From Coprinellus micaceus (Eukaryota > Basidiomycota > Agaricomycetes > Agaricales > Psathyrellaceae), in contig OX596346.1 of the NCBI GenBank assembly GCA_951394405.1, positions 1,178,001 through 1,242,000 on the forward strand: DNA of 64,000 nucleotides. Direction: 5' to 3'. The number at the start of each line of letters is the position of its first letter. The first letter of the stretch is position 1. Below, piece after piece: positions 31,565 through 42,813 of this stretch. The notes beneath the pieces are model-generated. The model was not told where the DNA came from. It did not search any database and saw only the letters and a program-made list of their open reading frames with translations. Position numbers and translations under genes: made by a program.

Positions 31565-33042
31565 TCACGAGAGAATAATGGCCAAGTAATCCAGTATCAA
31601 CCCTCCCCAAATTATCCACCCCATATGCCCATTTCTCCTGAAGTTTTCTAAAGGGAGAGTTCATCAGCAGGTGAGAACAGCAATGTAAAGAGACAACGAG
31701 AGGACTGACGCCAACAACTTTTTGGAACTTCCAGATCCACAGTCAGATACTGCCAAGCAAGATGGAGAGAGGCGCCCCCCATCGAAATGACGAAATAGAA
31801 GCACCCTTGACCGTTGAAATAACCAGCTAGACTCATGGCAGCGGCAAAGGTGAGACCACAGGTAACGAGAAGAGGGCGAATCCACGACCCGAACAGAATC
31901 GCAGTTGACCGGACACCTGTCTTAAGGTCATCCTTGATGTCTTGACAGGCATAAACAGTATCTGTAAACGGTCGGATCGGCAGTTAGGCACTATCTAGGT
32001 CATGTGGGGCAAAGGAGGTGGGGATCAAATGGGGGGTCGTATGCGGGGTAAAGCTTACCATAAAGCATCGTCCAACTAAAGAGTTGCGGATCAGCTGATA
32101 GGACCTTGAGAGGCTATGGGTTTGTATGTCACTCACCACCAGCATCCGGCCATGGCGGCGGCGAGGACTTGCACATCAAAGTAGCCAGCGGTGGCGACCC
32201 AAGCCGTAATGAGCCCAAAGTTCATGGCAAAACCAAGCCACGCTTGGGGCCAATATGTGATGCGCTTGAGCAGGGGGTAGATTCCAAATCTGCGGCGCTT
32301 AAGATCAGAACCACTGCCGAGAAAACGGAACTGGGGTTAACTGACAGTGGAAGTAGCTGGAACAAAGCAACGTGAAGCCTATCAAGCTGGGGCGTTAGCC
32401 AGACGGACCACAAGCATCTGTGGCGCAGAGCACTCACGCAATCCCATCGATTGTCGAGGCGAAAAATACGACCCCAAGGGCGTATTGAACGAGGAGATAA
32501 ACGGTGGCCGCAGACACGGAGATTCGGCCACTGGGAAGTGGCCGACTACGTGTTCTTGCTATCGAGACTTTGAGGACTCGTTGAATCCAAGAATTATTGC
32601 AAAGGCAACTCACCTACTCCAGCATCGACATTTCTGTCGAAAATGTCGTTCACAGTGCACGCTGAGCTGCGGAGGAGAAACGCCCCGACGAGGCACTTCA
32701 AAAGATTGAGTACATAATGCGATAGTGGTGAGCGAGTCCGGTACGCCGACATCGTCAATCCCCAAGCTGAGCGTCCGCTGAGCCAAACTGGCAGCGGATA
32801 AGGGACAAGGCACGTACCAAAAGGCCAGAAAGCTAGAATGGTGCCTGTAGGCTATGGGCGAGAGAGTTAACTCTTGGGCCAGGTGACTGCGACAGCAAAG
32901 GATCCCATACCTTTTCTAGTCTGATGAGTTCGAGATATGGTCTTACTGAGCTCGACACAAGTCCCAGGGGGAACTTCAGCGGTGTTCCAGGTTGTCCATG
33001 AGGGAGGAGAGGCGAAGTGTCCATTTCTTTTTCTTCCATCAC
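31565..33042 (-). CDS. UbiA-family prenyltransferase, COQ2-like
   Basis: This integral membrane enzyme attaches a polyprenyl chain to an aromatic acid. The first aspartate-rich motif is NDIFDRNVDAGV followed across an intron by RTRSRPLPSGRI, the 4-hydroxybenzoate prenyltransferase signature. The second is DTVYACQDIKDDLKTGVRST. Between them lies YPLLKRITYWPQAWLGFAMN, also typical of COQ2. Hydrophobic segments before and after fit eight to nine helices. The end is GHMGWIIWGGLILDYLAIIL. At least seven introns, joins in phase. The N-terminus (MMEEKEMDTSPLLPHG) is acidic and does not look like a mitochondrial presequence, so the protein could be a secondary-metabolite prenyltransferase rather than ubiquinone COQ2, or the true first exon lies upstream. 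No terpene or polyketide gene sits nearby. Confidence 0.82.
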
Positions 33043-34871
33043 TTTAAGAGTAGAGGGGCGTCTTCGGACTCTGGGAGTAGAGTGAGAGGGTGGGCAACCC
33101 GACAGGGTAGGACCGAGGTCCCGTTGTTGGCCTTATATGTCTCTCTGGGAGCCCCACGTGAAGGCGACTCGATACTGCTCGCAGCCCTCTTTCCTAGTTG
33201 AAGTATATGCGACACGCGATTGAATGCAGTCTCGTCATGAGAAGCCATTCTTGGACAGTATCGCCTTCGTTCATACTGATTCAATCAGCCACCCTTCGAG
33301 CTAGGCGAAGCGAGCGGAAATCGACTGAGATTGGAGGGGATACACCAAGACGAAGCCATCTTCCAGATTCAGATTGGTTGCCAGAATCTGCGAAGCCATG
33401 GGGTTGGTTTCCAAATGGCAAATGAGGTGAGCAACTAATCCAGCCGTGGGTTGAGATCGCCGTGCCGAATCAACGTCGAACCGGTACGTTGACTGCGGTA
33501 GAAGAGAAGTTGAAGCACGAGCCGGGGATTGCCAGGGGTCCTTGAGTGCGAGGCTGCCTCTCAAGCCGCGGAGGATGCGTCCTGAAGTCGTTTGCGCGGT
33601 CTCCCGAGTCAACCCAACTGCATCTTGCCTAACGCAAGATAAATGGGTGATGGAAGGCATCGCGCACAATTGTCGATCCAGGCTTCGCGGACCTCCAGTT
33701 CTTCGAGTCGAGTTATGACATGACGATCTTGTGAAAGTCGCCGTCGGACCTGCCATTCGAAAATAAGGTGAACGGATCCTACGTCTTCAGAACACTTATC
33801 GAAACGCATGTCCAGACGGATGGGAAGGGCTCGAGTCACGAGAAGCTGCCGGGGTTTGCAGGTCTGTCGCATCCAGTTGATCAGCTTGTTTTGGGGGACG
33901 AGCAGTGAACTACACACCCTCGGGCGATTTGCTTCAGGCTAGGTACACGCATGCATGTCGATTGCATCGACCCCGCAACACCCGGATTTGCGTTGTGGCC
34001 AACCAACTAAACCATACCAATTGGCGATGGGACAGTCCAACTCAGAGGGCATGCCCTCTGGATACCAAGTACAATTAGAGGCCGCCATCCACTCCGACTC
34101 GGTATCGCGCCGTTCATCTCGGTCAGCGAAGTTAGAGTCAAACCAGGGACGCTAGAAGGGCGGATCTGTTAGATGCACCCAAGGAACGACGTCGAGTGCA
34201 GCAACGGGCAAGTTTAACGGTCGACCAATTCATCAAGACCGGAGATGCGTAATATTCAGCGCTGCAACGAGCATGCTAAAGTGAGTTAATCGTAGCCACC
34301 AGTGTGTCACAGCCTGTGGCTCGAGGTCTTCAAGCCCGACCGTAACTCTCGGAGACGGCAGATCGACCAAGAATACACGTAGCTTTGGGGGTTTGATCAT
34401 CCCGCCTTTGCCTAGGATTTAAATGAGGGGGGACCGTGGCTCCCAATGACCATCGGAATCAAGTTCTAGTCTGAATAAACAAATACGATGCGATGCACGG
34501 GAATGGAGAAGAATGCCGAGTGGTGGATAGTCGTGGCACATTGTGTCTTGGAGGCACGATGTATTCCCCATTGGCGGAAGTCCCATCTGTGGAACTGCAG
34601 CCACGGAGATCGCAACAGCGCCTTGCGAACGAGTCGGAGGTGTTAAGTCTCTCCAATAGGGTGAGAACGAACTGGAAAAGCCGTAGGGGCGAGGGTACAG
34701 TTGTGGAAAGTCACGCCCCAATCTTCAAGGCTTGGCCGACAGGGTTGGACTAAGTGAGGGTTCTGCATCGTTGAATAGCACCATATACATGGGGTACACG
34801 ACGTAGAACTCACAGGACAGACTAGGATGAGCAATGGGCGGGAAGGTGACCGAGCGGAAAAGGCGCATTCG
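33043..34871. other. Intergenic region, possible gene remnant
   Basis: About 1.8 kb between the prenyltransferase start and the ISY1 stop. A minus-strand open segment at 33609-33917 (with RALPIRLDMRF and ITRLEELEVREAWI) has the flavour of F-box/LRR proteins, but the flanks carry stops in all frames and I could not build a gene. Treated as a possible decayed fragment. Confidence 0.3.
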
Positions 34872-35938
34872 TCACGACGCGTTTTCACCAAAATACTCCT
34901 CCACCAAGGCCCTCTTCCTCAGGTCAAGTAGCACGCCTTCCATCTCTTCCCTGGTCGGAAGCGTGGGTGGAAGTAGGTTGTCGGCTGTGAGGAAAGGAAT
35001 GTAGGCGGCTGCAGCTTCCGCGTGCACTCGGGTCTGTGCTTGGGCTTGAGATTCCGAGGAGTTGCCCGCTTCATCGTCGGCCATTTGAACGTCAGCATCC
35101 CCATCTGCTGCTTTCCGCTTGGCTGTGGAGCTAACAGTGGACTCAGGTCTTGGGAGCTTAGGGATGGCATCAGCGGATATGCCCAACACTTCCTGGACAT
35201 TCGCCCGGGCTGCTTCGTATTCTACGTGAAGGTTAATGCAGAGATCTCGAGGAGCCAGAGTTGATAATCTTACCTTCTTCCTCGGCTGCGCGCTCGTAGT
35301 CTAACAACGTCTCGTTTGTATCGTCCGCATCCCCGTAGTAAGAAGGACCTTGGTTCATGAACTTCTTGTAATGATGCAGGGCTTGACTCTCTTCCTCAAC
35401 CTCCGTTTTATGGCTCTGGAAAAGTTCACGGACGCCAGGGAGGTCTTTGGCGCGTCCAAAGTACCTATGGCACAGTAAGTACCGGGCGGACCACACGATG
35501 TCGATCGAGAGCGTACTTGTAACCCTTCGTCCCAGGTACCTCCTTGCCATCCTCATCCAGCATTGCAACATTGCGCTTGTAATTGGCACCTCCTAGCGCG
35601 ACGATCTGGTTCTCCCAATTCCGCTTCTCTCGCAAGAGCTTGTTGATTTCGTCGTTGAGGTCGCGAACTTCGTAGTCCGTCAAACCAGCTTTGAAGAGGT
35701 GTTAGTGGTGATCCCTCGGTAGACGCGATAGAATGAGCTCACCATCTTGAATTTTGGATACCTTCCTACTAATCTCTCGAAGGATTTCTCCCCTCCACCG
35801 CTCACAATCTCGCAGACTCTTGCATGCAGCTGGAACTCTTGGTCGACGGTCTGCGCGCGTTCCCAAGCCCAGATCAGCCGCTTGGGCTTCACGGAACCGA
35901 TACAGCATAGACTGTGCTTTCTCCTCATTTCTGGCCAT
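34872..35938 (-). CDS. ISY1: Pre-mRNA-splicing factor ISY1
   Basis: This is a component of the Prp19-associated spliceosome that acts around the first catalytic step. The N-terminus MARNEEKAQSMLYRFREAQA is the hallmark of the family. It is followed by RPRVPAACKSLRDCERWRGEILREI, then LTDYEVRDLNDEINKLLREKRNWE and ALGGANYKR across exon joins, then the GYKYFGRAKDLPGVREL block. The C-terminal exon is acidic and disordered, then ends with EEMEGVLLDLRKRALVEEYFG, also conserved. Four introns, all joining in phase. The divergent N2227 methyltransferase starts about 200 bases away. Confidence 0.93.
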
Positions 35939-36136
35939 GGTAACAGCAGTTCAGAGAGACGTGTTGACTGAGTAAAGGTGAGAGACTGTTGATAGCAGCT
36001 GGTTCAGCGCACTGAATGTGAGATGTAAAGCCGACGGCGCCCATTTCAAACACGAACAAGCAGAGCAGATGGACGCTTTGACGCCTTGAACCTGACCTCG
36101 AACTTGAATTACTTCTCTGGACTTCATTTCGACAAG

Positions 36137-37932
36137 ATGCCTTTCGACCAGAGCAATGAAATCGACGAGGCAGAGGAAGGTATACCTTATCCAAAACACA
36201 GCAGAACGAATCTAACGCCCAATGCAGAGAGGATCCACTTCCAGAATGTAATCACCACATTCAGCCACTACACACAATATTCCGTACGACACATACGCAG
36301 GAGGAAAGGGAATGAGGAAGTCTGATTCCAACACAAAAACAGCTCTCTGCTAACAACAGACGGAGGCGCGACATCTACGCTCTTCCACTCGAAGACCAGG
36401 AGATCCTGGGGACCCTTGGGTACAAGGAAAAACTCGACGAAGTGGACAAGGCCATCCTTGCCAATGCAGATTTCTTAAGCAAGATTGTCGAGAATCCGGA
36501 GATCTTTGGGCATGGTCTCGATGATGATGAGGAGGGTGGTCATGATGATCACAGAGGGTGCTCTCACTCACACGATAGCCCTCCTGGAGGTTTGTACCAC
36601 TTGATTCGTTGCACCGAGGGGGGCTGATAGTCGCAGGTCACTCACACTCTCATGACCTCCCTCACGATCATTCCCATGATGAACCCCCCCGTGGACACTC
36701 GCATGATGAGCCCTCGCATAGTCACTCACCCGACAAGGCCCCTCCTAGCCACTCACACGACGAGCCACCTCAAGGTCACAGTCACTCACACGCTAAACCA
36801 TCTCATTCGCACTCGCATGGCGGTCCTCCCGAACCCCGCATTAAGAAAAAGCCCACCGAATTCGACATGGACAAGCTGAGGAGTACTCTCAAGCAGTTCG
36901 TGCGCGATTGGAGTGAGGAAGGCGCGATCGAGCGAGAACAGTGCTACAAACCCCTCATCGATGCACTCCTGGAGTGCTACCCCAACACCGAGGATCGGTG
37001 TGTGACGCCCTACCCCTGCTTCTTCTAACTCGGCTGACTCCACGGAAGATCCAACATCCGTGTTCTCGTTCCCGGAGCTGGTTTGGGACGCCTCGCATGG
37101 GACATTGCAACCCTCGGTTTCGCCTGCCAAGGGAACGAATTCTCGCACTACATGCTCCTCTCTTCGTACTTCATCCTCAATAGGTCCGCTTTATTCACCC
37201 TCCTTACTAACGCCGAACTGAACGACCCTCATGTAGGACGGACGGCCCTAAGAAACACACCATCTACCCCTACTTGCACTCCTTCTCCAACATCCCTAAT
37301 CGCACCGCCCTCCTCCGCCCTATCCAAATTCCAGACGTCTCGCCATCGGCTTTACCTCCAAACTCCAAGTTCTCATTGGTTGCTGGAGACTTTGAGGAGA
37401 TCTATGGCTCGGATGACCATGAGCCCGACGAGCCTCAAGCGGGTGAATGGAACGCTGTTGTAACGTGCTTCTTCATCGACACGGTGAGTGATGTATCGTT
37501 AGTCCTACACCAAGGGGTGTTTGTCTTATTTCGATTGTACCAAGGCCAAAAATATTGTCAACTATCTCCGCATCATCCACAAAATTCTGGCCAAGGGTGG
37601 AGTCTGGATTAATCTTGGTGAGTTCATTACCTAGGTGACCCATACGTGACTGACATAGTCGATCCATCAGGACCTCTGTTGTGGCATTGGGAGAACAACA
37701 ACACAAACGACCTCTCCATCGAGTTAGATCTTGAGGAGATGAAAGAGTTGGCACGAAAACTCGGGTTCGAATTCACTGTGAGCTTCATGGATTCGTTCGG
37801 TTAACAGGGAACGAGCCTGACATGTCATTGCAGAACGAGAGGACCATTGACACAACGTACACGAATAACGCCCAGTCTATGCTCGGCTATGTATACAAGG
37901 CATCTTCCTTTGTCGCGAAGAAGGTCGCATAG
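36137..37932 (+). CDS. Carnosine N-methyltransferase-like (N2227) enzyme with His-rich insert
   Basis: This is an S-adenosylmethionine-dependent methyltransferase of the N2227 family; the animal and yeast members methylate carnosine or related histidine dipeptides. The N-terminal block [19 protein letters not shown] and the [15 protein letters not shown] exon match the family. The SAM-binding block is [17 protein letters not shown], followed by [10 protein letters not shown], then the [12 protein letters not shown] and [12 protein letters not shown] blocks and [14 protein letters not shown]. The end is [14 protein letters not shown]. Between residues about 100 and 175 lies an insert of repeated [13 protein letters not shown] and HSHSHG units, interrupted by an intron. 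Six or more introns, joins in phase. The second exon's acceptor at about 36349 was chosen because it keeps phase; the next AG would shift the frame. Confidence 0.87.
36562..36837 (+). repeat. Histidine/serine-rich repeat within the N2227 gene
   Basis: Coding repeat of HSH, HSHD and HSHDEPP units on both sides of one intron, with Pro and Glu spacers. It is absent from the family's usual core. Confidence 0.75.
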
Positions 37933-38281
37933 AACGGTTGCAAAAATAGTTTGTTCATAATAGACACAATAACCAATTATAACCCGAGTCGACAAGGGAA
38001 CGGCGATCCCATTCGTACACGCCCCATACAAACTCACTCAGTAGGTTTGAGCTAAAGATAGAACGGGGTTCGGCTCAACGGGACAATATCCAATCCGATT
38101 CTCTATCGTCGTCAAGCCATAACTTCGTCGTAACGGTGCGCAGTATAGAACAGATTACAAATTCGTACAGTACAGAGAGTGGGATATCATCGTCCTCAGA
38201 TCCTGGTCGTACATCGGTATGCATGGATCGGAACCTCAAACAAAAGCTCATTCAGAAAACGTTCACAACAGTCCATGATTT
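37933..38281. other. Short convergent intergenic region
   Basis: About 350 bases between two stop codons. Holds the two 3' ends; nothing else seen. Confidence 0.4.
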
Positions 38282-39596
38282 CTACGGCCTCGCAGTCTGA
38301 GGCTGCTGCTGACTCCCCTGGGCTCCTTCTCCCGGTGCCAAGAACGGATCCTTGTGTTCTGGCGCAGTTTCCCCGGTGCCCGCACCATACCCCCAAGCTT
38401 CGTATCCAGGCGGCTTCGAAGTGATAGGCCCAGCTTGAGGCCCAGGGCCCCAGTTCGACTGGTACCCAGCGTACGGGGGAGCAGTGTTCGGGAACTGCGA
38501 AGGGTAGGGAGGTGCGGGTTGGCTGAACGGAGGCGCGTAGTGGCTGGGGAAGTCCTCGCCCCGAGCTGTCGCTGGCCGGCGCCAGACGTTCGCGGCGCTC
38601 ATAGGATCGAGAAGTTGGCGGTAGTATGCGAAGGCGATGCTGGCGAACATGATGGCGAGGACTGCGGTTGCGTTGTGAGTACAGTATATTTAGAACGTGC
38701 AGTGCAAATGAAGGGAGACGCGTGGAGACGCGTAGACTCACACGTTGTGCACAGGAAAGAGATAATTTCAGACCAGGATCCCCTTGACCACGAGCGGTTG
38801 CACCAAAGAGCCGCCATGACGTTGTCGATTGTGCCCGACGATATTGGGCCCCAGAATCCGCTCTGCACTCAGCGTGAGGATGGTACTCGATGATAGAAGG
38901 ACGGCGGACCCACCCAGACATAAACCCCACCTTCAACCGACTTGGTACAAGAATCGATGAGTGTGTCCTGAAGTCTTCGTTAAGTAGAAGTTCCACTTCG
39001 AACCAGGTCCAAGCGTACCTTCATGGTATAATGGATCACAACTTTTGCAATGCCAATTCCTGCAATGAGGAGAATAACAACGGCGGAGAGCCAAGAGAAG
39101 ATACGAGCAGCCTTGAGGCGTTGCTGCGCCAAGACAAGAACGCGCGTTAGGCTAGGCAATGTTGAACCATGCGGGCGAAACTCACCGTGGCTCCAGTGAA
39201 AATTCCGAACGCCTCTATGAGGGCCACGCCCATGTAGAGTGCACCCAGGATGATGGAGATGGTGCCCAGGGATCCAGCCCCCTCTAGGGTGGGGTGAGGA
39301 CGGGGTACAGGGTCTGACAGGGGCAATTATGACGTACGTTGGTTATAGTAGGAGGCATTTCTGAAGAATCCGATCTGGAGGGACGATATTGGGAACTATG
39401 CAGTAGGTACGAGGGCCTATACGACTTACGCCACTGCAAAATAGTTAGAGCTACGCGATCCTGGATGTCTAGTGATTGGGACATACGCAAACAAACTCCA
39501 GAGTCCACCAAGAACAGCGACTAAAGAAGGGATCCCTCAGCGATGGCCACCGCAGGTACCATCGAGCTACTCACGGAAGATAATAACAGGCCTCAT
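38282..39596 (-). CDS. Four-helix (tetraspan-like) membrane protein of unknown function
   Basis: Spliced by eye the protein begins MRPVIIF + LAVLGGLWSLFAG + IGFFRNASYYNQ. It continues GAGSLGTISIILGALYMGVALIEAFGIFTGAT (helix 2), ARIFSWLSAVVILLIAGIGIAKVVIHYT (helix 3), an extracytoplasmic loop with two Cys (DSCTKSVE, ALWCNRSWSRGSW), then helix 4 (IISFLCTT + VLAIMFASIAFAYYRQLLDP). The cytosolic tail is rich in Pro, Gly, Tyr and Gln (residues from about 190). A four-helix layout with a Cys-containing large loop and the FAYYRQ motif after helix 4 recurs in many Agaricomycete proteins that have no assigned function. All seven or so joins keep phase with GT-AG edges. One exon is only about 4 bases long (near 39430), which is the weakest point of the model. 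Confidence 0.7.
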
Positions 39597-40196
39597 ATTG
39601 CCTCTGTACACCCGTGTAACAAAGGCATATGATGGTGGCGGCCCTAACCGAGGCCAGCATGAGCAGAGAATCTAGCGGGCGTCTTGTAGTCCTGAACATA
39701 CCTATAATACACAATCTGTCAATCCTCCTGTACCCCACAAACACCAAGAGATGCACATACCTTCTGGTGGAGGAGGACGAGCGTCCATGTTGTGAGATTT
39801 GGAGGGGAGGTGGTGGTGTAAGTCCAAGTGTTGTAAGGCAGTGCGCCGTCTCGACCGTTGCTCTCACTTGCGCAGACTTGTTTGTCCTTGTTTGAATCAC
39901 AGGCTCCCTGCCAAGAATAACGCCGCTCTTGTCCCACCGGCGCCGATTGGGCTCCGGAGCCCCTATCCGAAGTGATTCTTGGGCGCTTAACCCGACGTCG
40001 CCGCTGATGCTGCCACCTAACGGCCCCCACCGGGTCTACTGTGGCGCGATATCAATGTAGACCAATCCTCAGGACATTTCCTCCGAGATTTAACCCACCA
40101 TGGGGACCCAAGCCTCAAGGGATGGTAGTCGGTATTTTATCGTGAATTCGACGCTGACTGGTTGGAGGTGGCTACAGTGTACTATAATTGCGGTGG
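39597..40196. other. Intergenic region
   Basis: About 600 bases between the start of the membrane protein gene and the stop of the first carboxylesterase. Nothing supportable seen. Confidence 0.4.
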
Positions 40197-42524
40197 CTAT
40201 CGGCGTAAGGCGGGAGCGCTCTGAATCAGGAATTCGTTCTGCTCCTCCCTGAAATCATCCTTGACTACAGTCGTATTCCCCCCCTCGAGCTGCAAAAGGA
40301 CCTTCACATACCGTTAGTATTGTCTCTTAGTGTTGCTATCTGATGGAACTCACATTATTTTGCTTAGTGTAACGAGGCCAGATGGGTTCTGAAATACCTA
40401 AAGTTAGGCGAGGCCATGGTAACAGATGGAAAGCACTCACTCTCAACGCCTTTCCCGTCGTTCGGATCGAGCGAAACGGTAAACGAGATCCAATAATCCA
40501 TCACCACGTTACTAAACTTCTGCCCCGCGGAGTCACTTGGGTCTACTCCACCATGGACGTACGCAATTTCTGCTCCATGGGTTACTGTGTACATGGACGG
40601 GCTCAGTCTCCATTCTCCAACAATGCCGAAGAAGGGAAGATACTAACCGCCTAACACCGGCGTCCCCTGCGGATGGGTGAATTGGTACCCGTATGCCTTG
40701 ACGCCGAAATGCGCCGCTACTTGAGACCACTGGCGGCGAGGTGCGAGGAAGACCAAATCATTGTCTAGCCGCTATCGGGTCAGAAGCATATCGACCGCGG
40801 AGAAGTAGAGATTGACGTACAAATAGACGACAGCCGCTTGTAAGACGACGGCAAGCCGAAGAGCTCGTCCCCTGTGCCATACGGCGAACCTACCCTTGGG
40901 TCATCCGGGTAGAGTTCCAAGACCTTGTCGACTGCTCCCTCTAGGGCCTGTTCGGAGCCCGGTAGAGCGGGTCCGTTCTGGTCGACGAGTAAGGCTTTGA
41001 GCGCCTCATCTTTCAGCTCTTCTTGACTTGCGAAAGCGGTTCCTGCGATAGGGCAAAAGAAACCCTGTTATTTCGGACAGCATTTGGATACCAAATTTCA
41101 GACAGACCCTCATCGAGGTTCGACCCAGCAATGAAGGGAATTCTCGCGAACCTTCCTTCCGCATAAATTTCCGTAGCATAGTCAGGGTAAATACTCCCTT
41201 CGCCCTTATCAATCACTGGCGCCCAAGGGTTCGACCAGCTTGCAAGCACTGCAGCTGTGACCTCCTCTGTCGTCGCGTTCCTGACGCACGCCAAAGCATT
41301 TCCAGAAGTCGCGAGGCTAGCGCATGAGGGTACATTGCCTACCAAGGTCTGCCAAGCCTGCTCGTTTTCCGCCGCTGCGTAGGACGGGAGGCAATTCAAT
41401 TGGCCTGATTCGAAGATCTAGAGGGGGTTCCGTTAGAGTCATACTAGCGGAATTGCACATAGTACGTACCGCCCCTCTGACCAACTTTGCGAAGCCAGGG
41501 TTAAGGTACTGGATGGCGATGACGACGGACCCCGAACTCTCGCCAAAGGCGGTGACCTGACCATAGAGTAGACATTGAGTTCTGCATCCGCCGGGATTGG
41601 AACTGAGAGTGTATCGGTACCTTGCTCGGGTCTCCGCCGAAGAAATGAACATTCGCTTGAATCCATTCCAGTGCAGTGGTGTGGTCGTGGATCCCCAGAT
41701 TCAGTACCCTGCGATCGTCGGCTGCAGGCTTGGAGTTAGAGCCTGGGAAATATAGGGTTGACCGCGAAACATACCTTCCTGTCCCTGTGGAAAACCTAAG
41801 GAGCCCAAGCGGTGGTTGAAGCTGACGTAGGTGATTGGGGTTCCCTGCGTTGTTCTGTTAACACTGCGAGTATGACCGCAATGCAGCTGCTTACCCTTGC
41901 AACGCTTCGAGCGACGATGTTGGCGCCATCCTCTTTACTCGACGAGCCGACCTGGTAGGCTCCGCCGTATCTAGGGGCAGGTGAGTACATAAGGTGTAGT
42001 AACCCACCACCCCGCACTTACGTCCAGAAGAGCTAAAGGAAAAGGGGCTAAGTGGGTGGGTCGGAAGGGCGAATGGCGACACTCACAACTGGGACTTTGT
42101 CTTTGGTCGAGAGCCCCGCAGGCCGCCAGATACTGATCGTCAAGCAGTCTTCGGATAGCGTGGTCAGGTCGTCGACGAGCTTGGACACATAAGCGACACT
42201 TCCTTGACTCGTAGAAGGTAAATACGTACTGGTTGAATGCACGCCTTGCCATGGGAGCTCGCGTTGAACGAAGAGGTGCTGAGACGCGTTTTAAGGATCG
42301 GCGGGTGAAGTCGCAGTGCGCCGAGTGGAGGCTCAGCGTAAGGAATGCCTGGATCACAGTCAGAATATCTGGAAGCGGTATGACGGTGGTCACTTACCAC
42401 CAAAGAATTCGACTGCGTCGGAAACTGCCCGTCCAGAGATGAGGGTTTTCCCGAGCTTTACCTGCGGTAGGGCATGGGCCAAACCGGAGAACGTCAGAGA
42501 GCAGAAAAGAAAAGATTTGAACAT
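40197..42524 (-). CDS. Secreted type-B carboxylesterase (paralog 1)
   Basis: This is a serine hydrolase of the carboxylesterase/cholinesterase fold. The signal peptide (MFKSFLFCSLTFSGLAHA) is followed by LPQVKLGKTLISGRAV. The family blocks appear in order: GIPYAEPPLGALR, SEDCLTI, the oxyanion-hole region LFWTYGGAYQVG, the nucleophile elbow FGESSGS, the acid residue in NLDEG, and the catalytic His in VTHGAEIAYVHG. All three catalytic residues are therefore kept; Ser replaces the usual Ala in GESAG. The end is DDFREEQNEFL then RR. At least ten introns, joins in phase. It lies head-to-tail with paralog 2 and shares its VTHGAE and SLDPNDGKG details with paralog 4 rather than paralog 2. Substrate unknown. 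Confidence 0.87.
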
Positions 42525-42555
42525 CTTCTGTCGGATCCGCAAGTGCTTTCGTTAC

Positions 42556-42562
42556 CTTTATA
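42556..42562 (-). promoter_or_regulatory. Putative TATA box of carboxylesterase paralog 1
   Basis: TATAAAG on the minus strand, about 32 bases upstream of the ATG at 42524. Confidence 0.5.
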
Positions 42563-42813
42563 TTCGATTTCCGTGAAGATGCCAAGGAGATGCTTCTTTA
42601 CGGGCGTCATGGCTCAGCAGAAGCCGCAGTCGAGAACCATACCAGTGGTTTCCCATGGTTTGATTCCGACTTGCAATGTTGTTTGAGAAGATGATTCTTT
42701 GAGGTACAACATGAGGACAACGGCTGGCAACGGTCACCTGAGTGGGGCCTGAGCGAGTCGCGTACGCTGCCTAGAACGTTGGTATCATATCTGATATGAT
42801 TTAGAGGAGATGA

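Noticed and set aside
33955..34155. Short plus-strand open frame in the 33-35 kb gap
   Set aside because: No start context, motif or homology; stops nearby in the same frame and no plausible exons to extend it.
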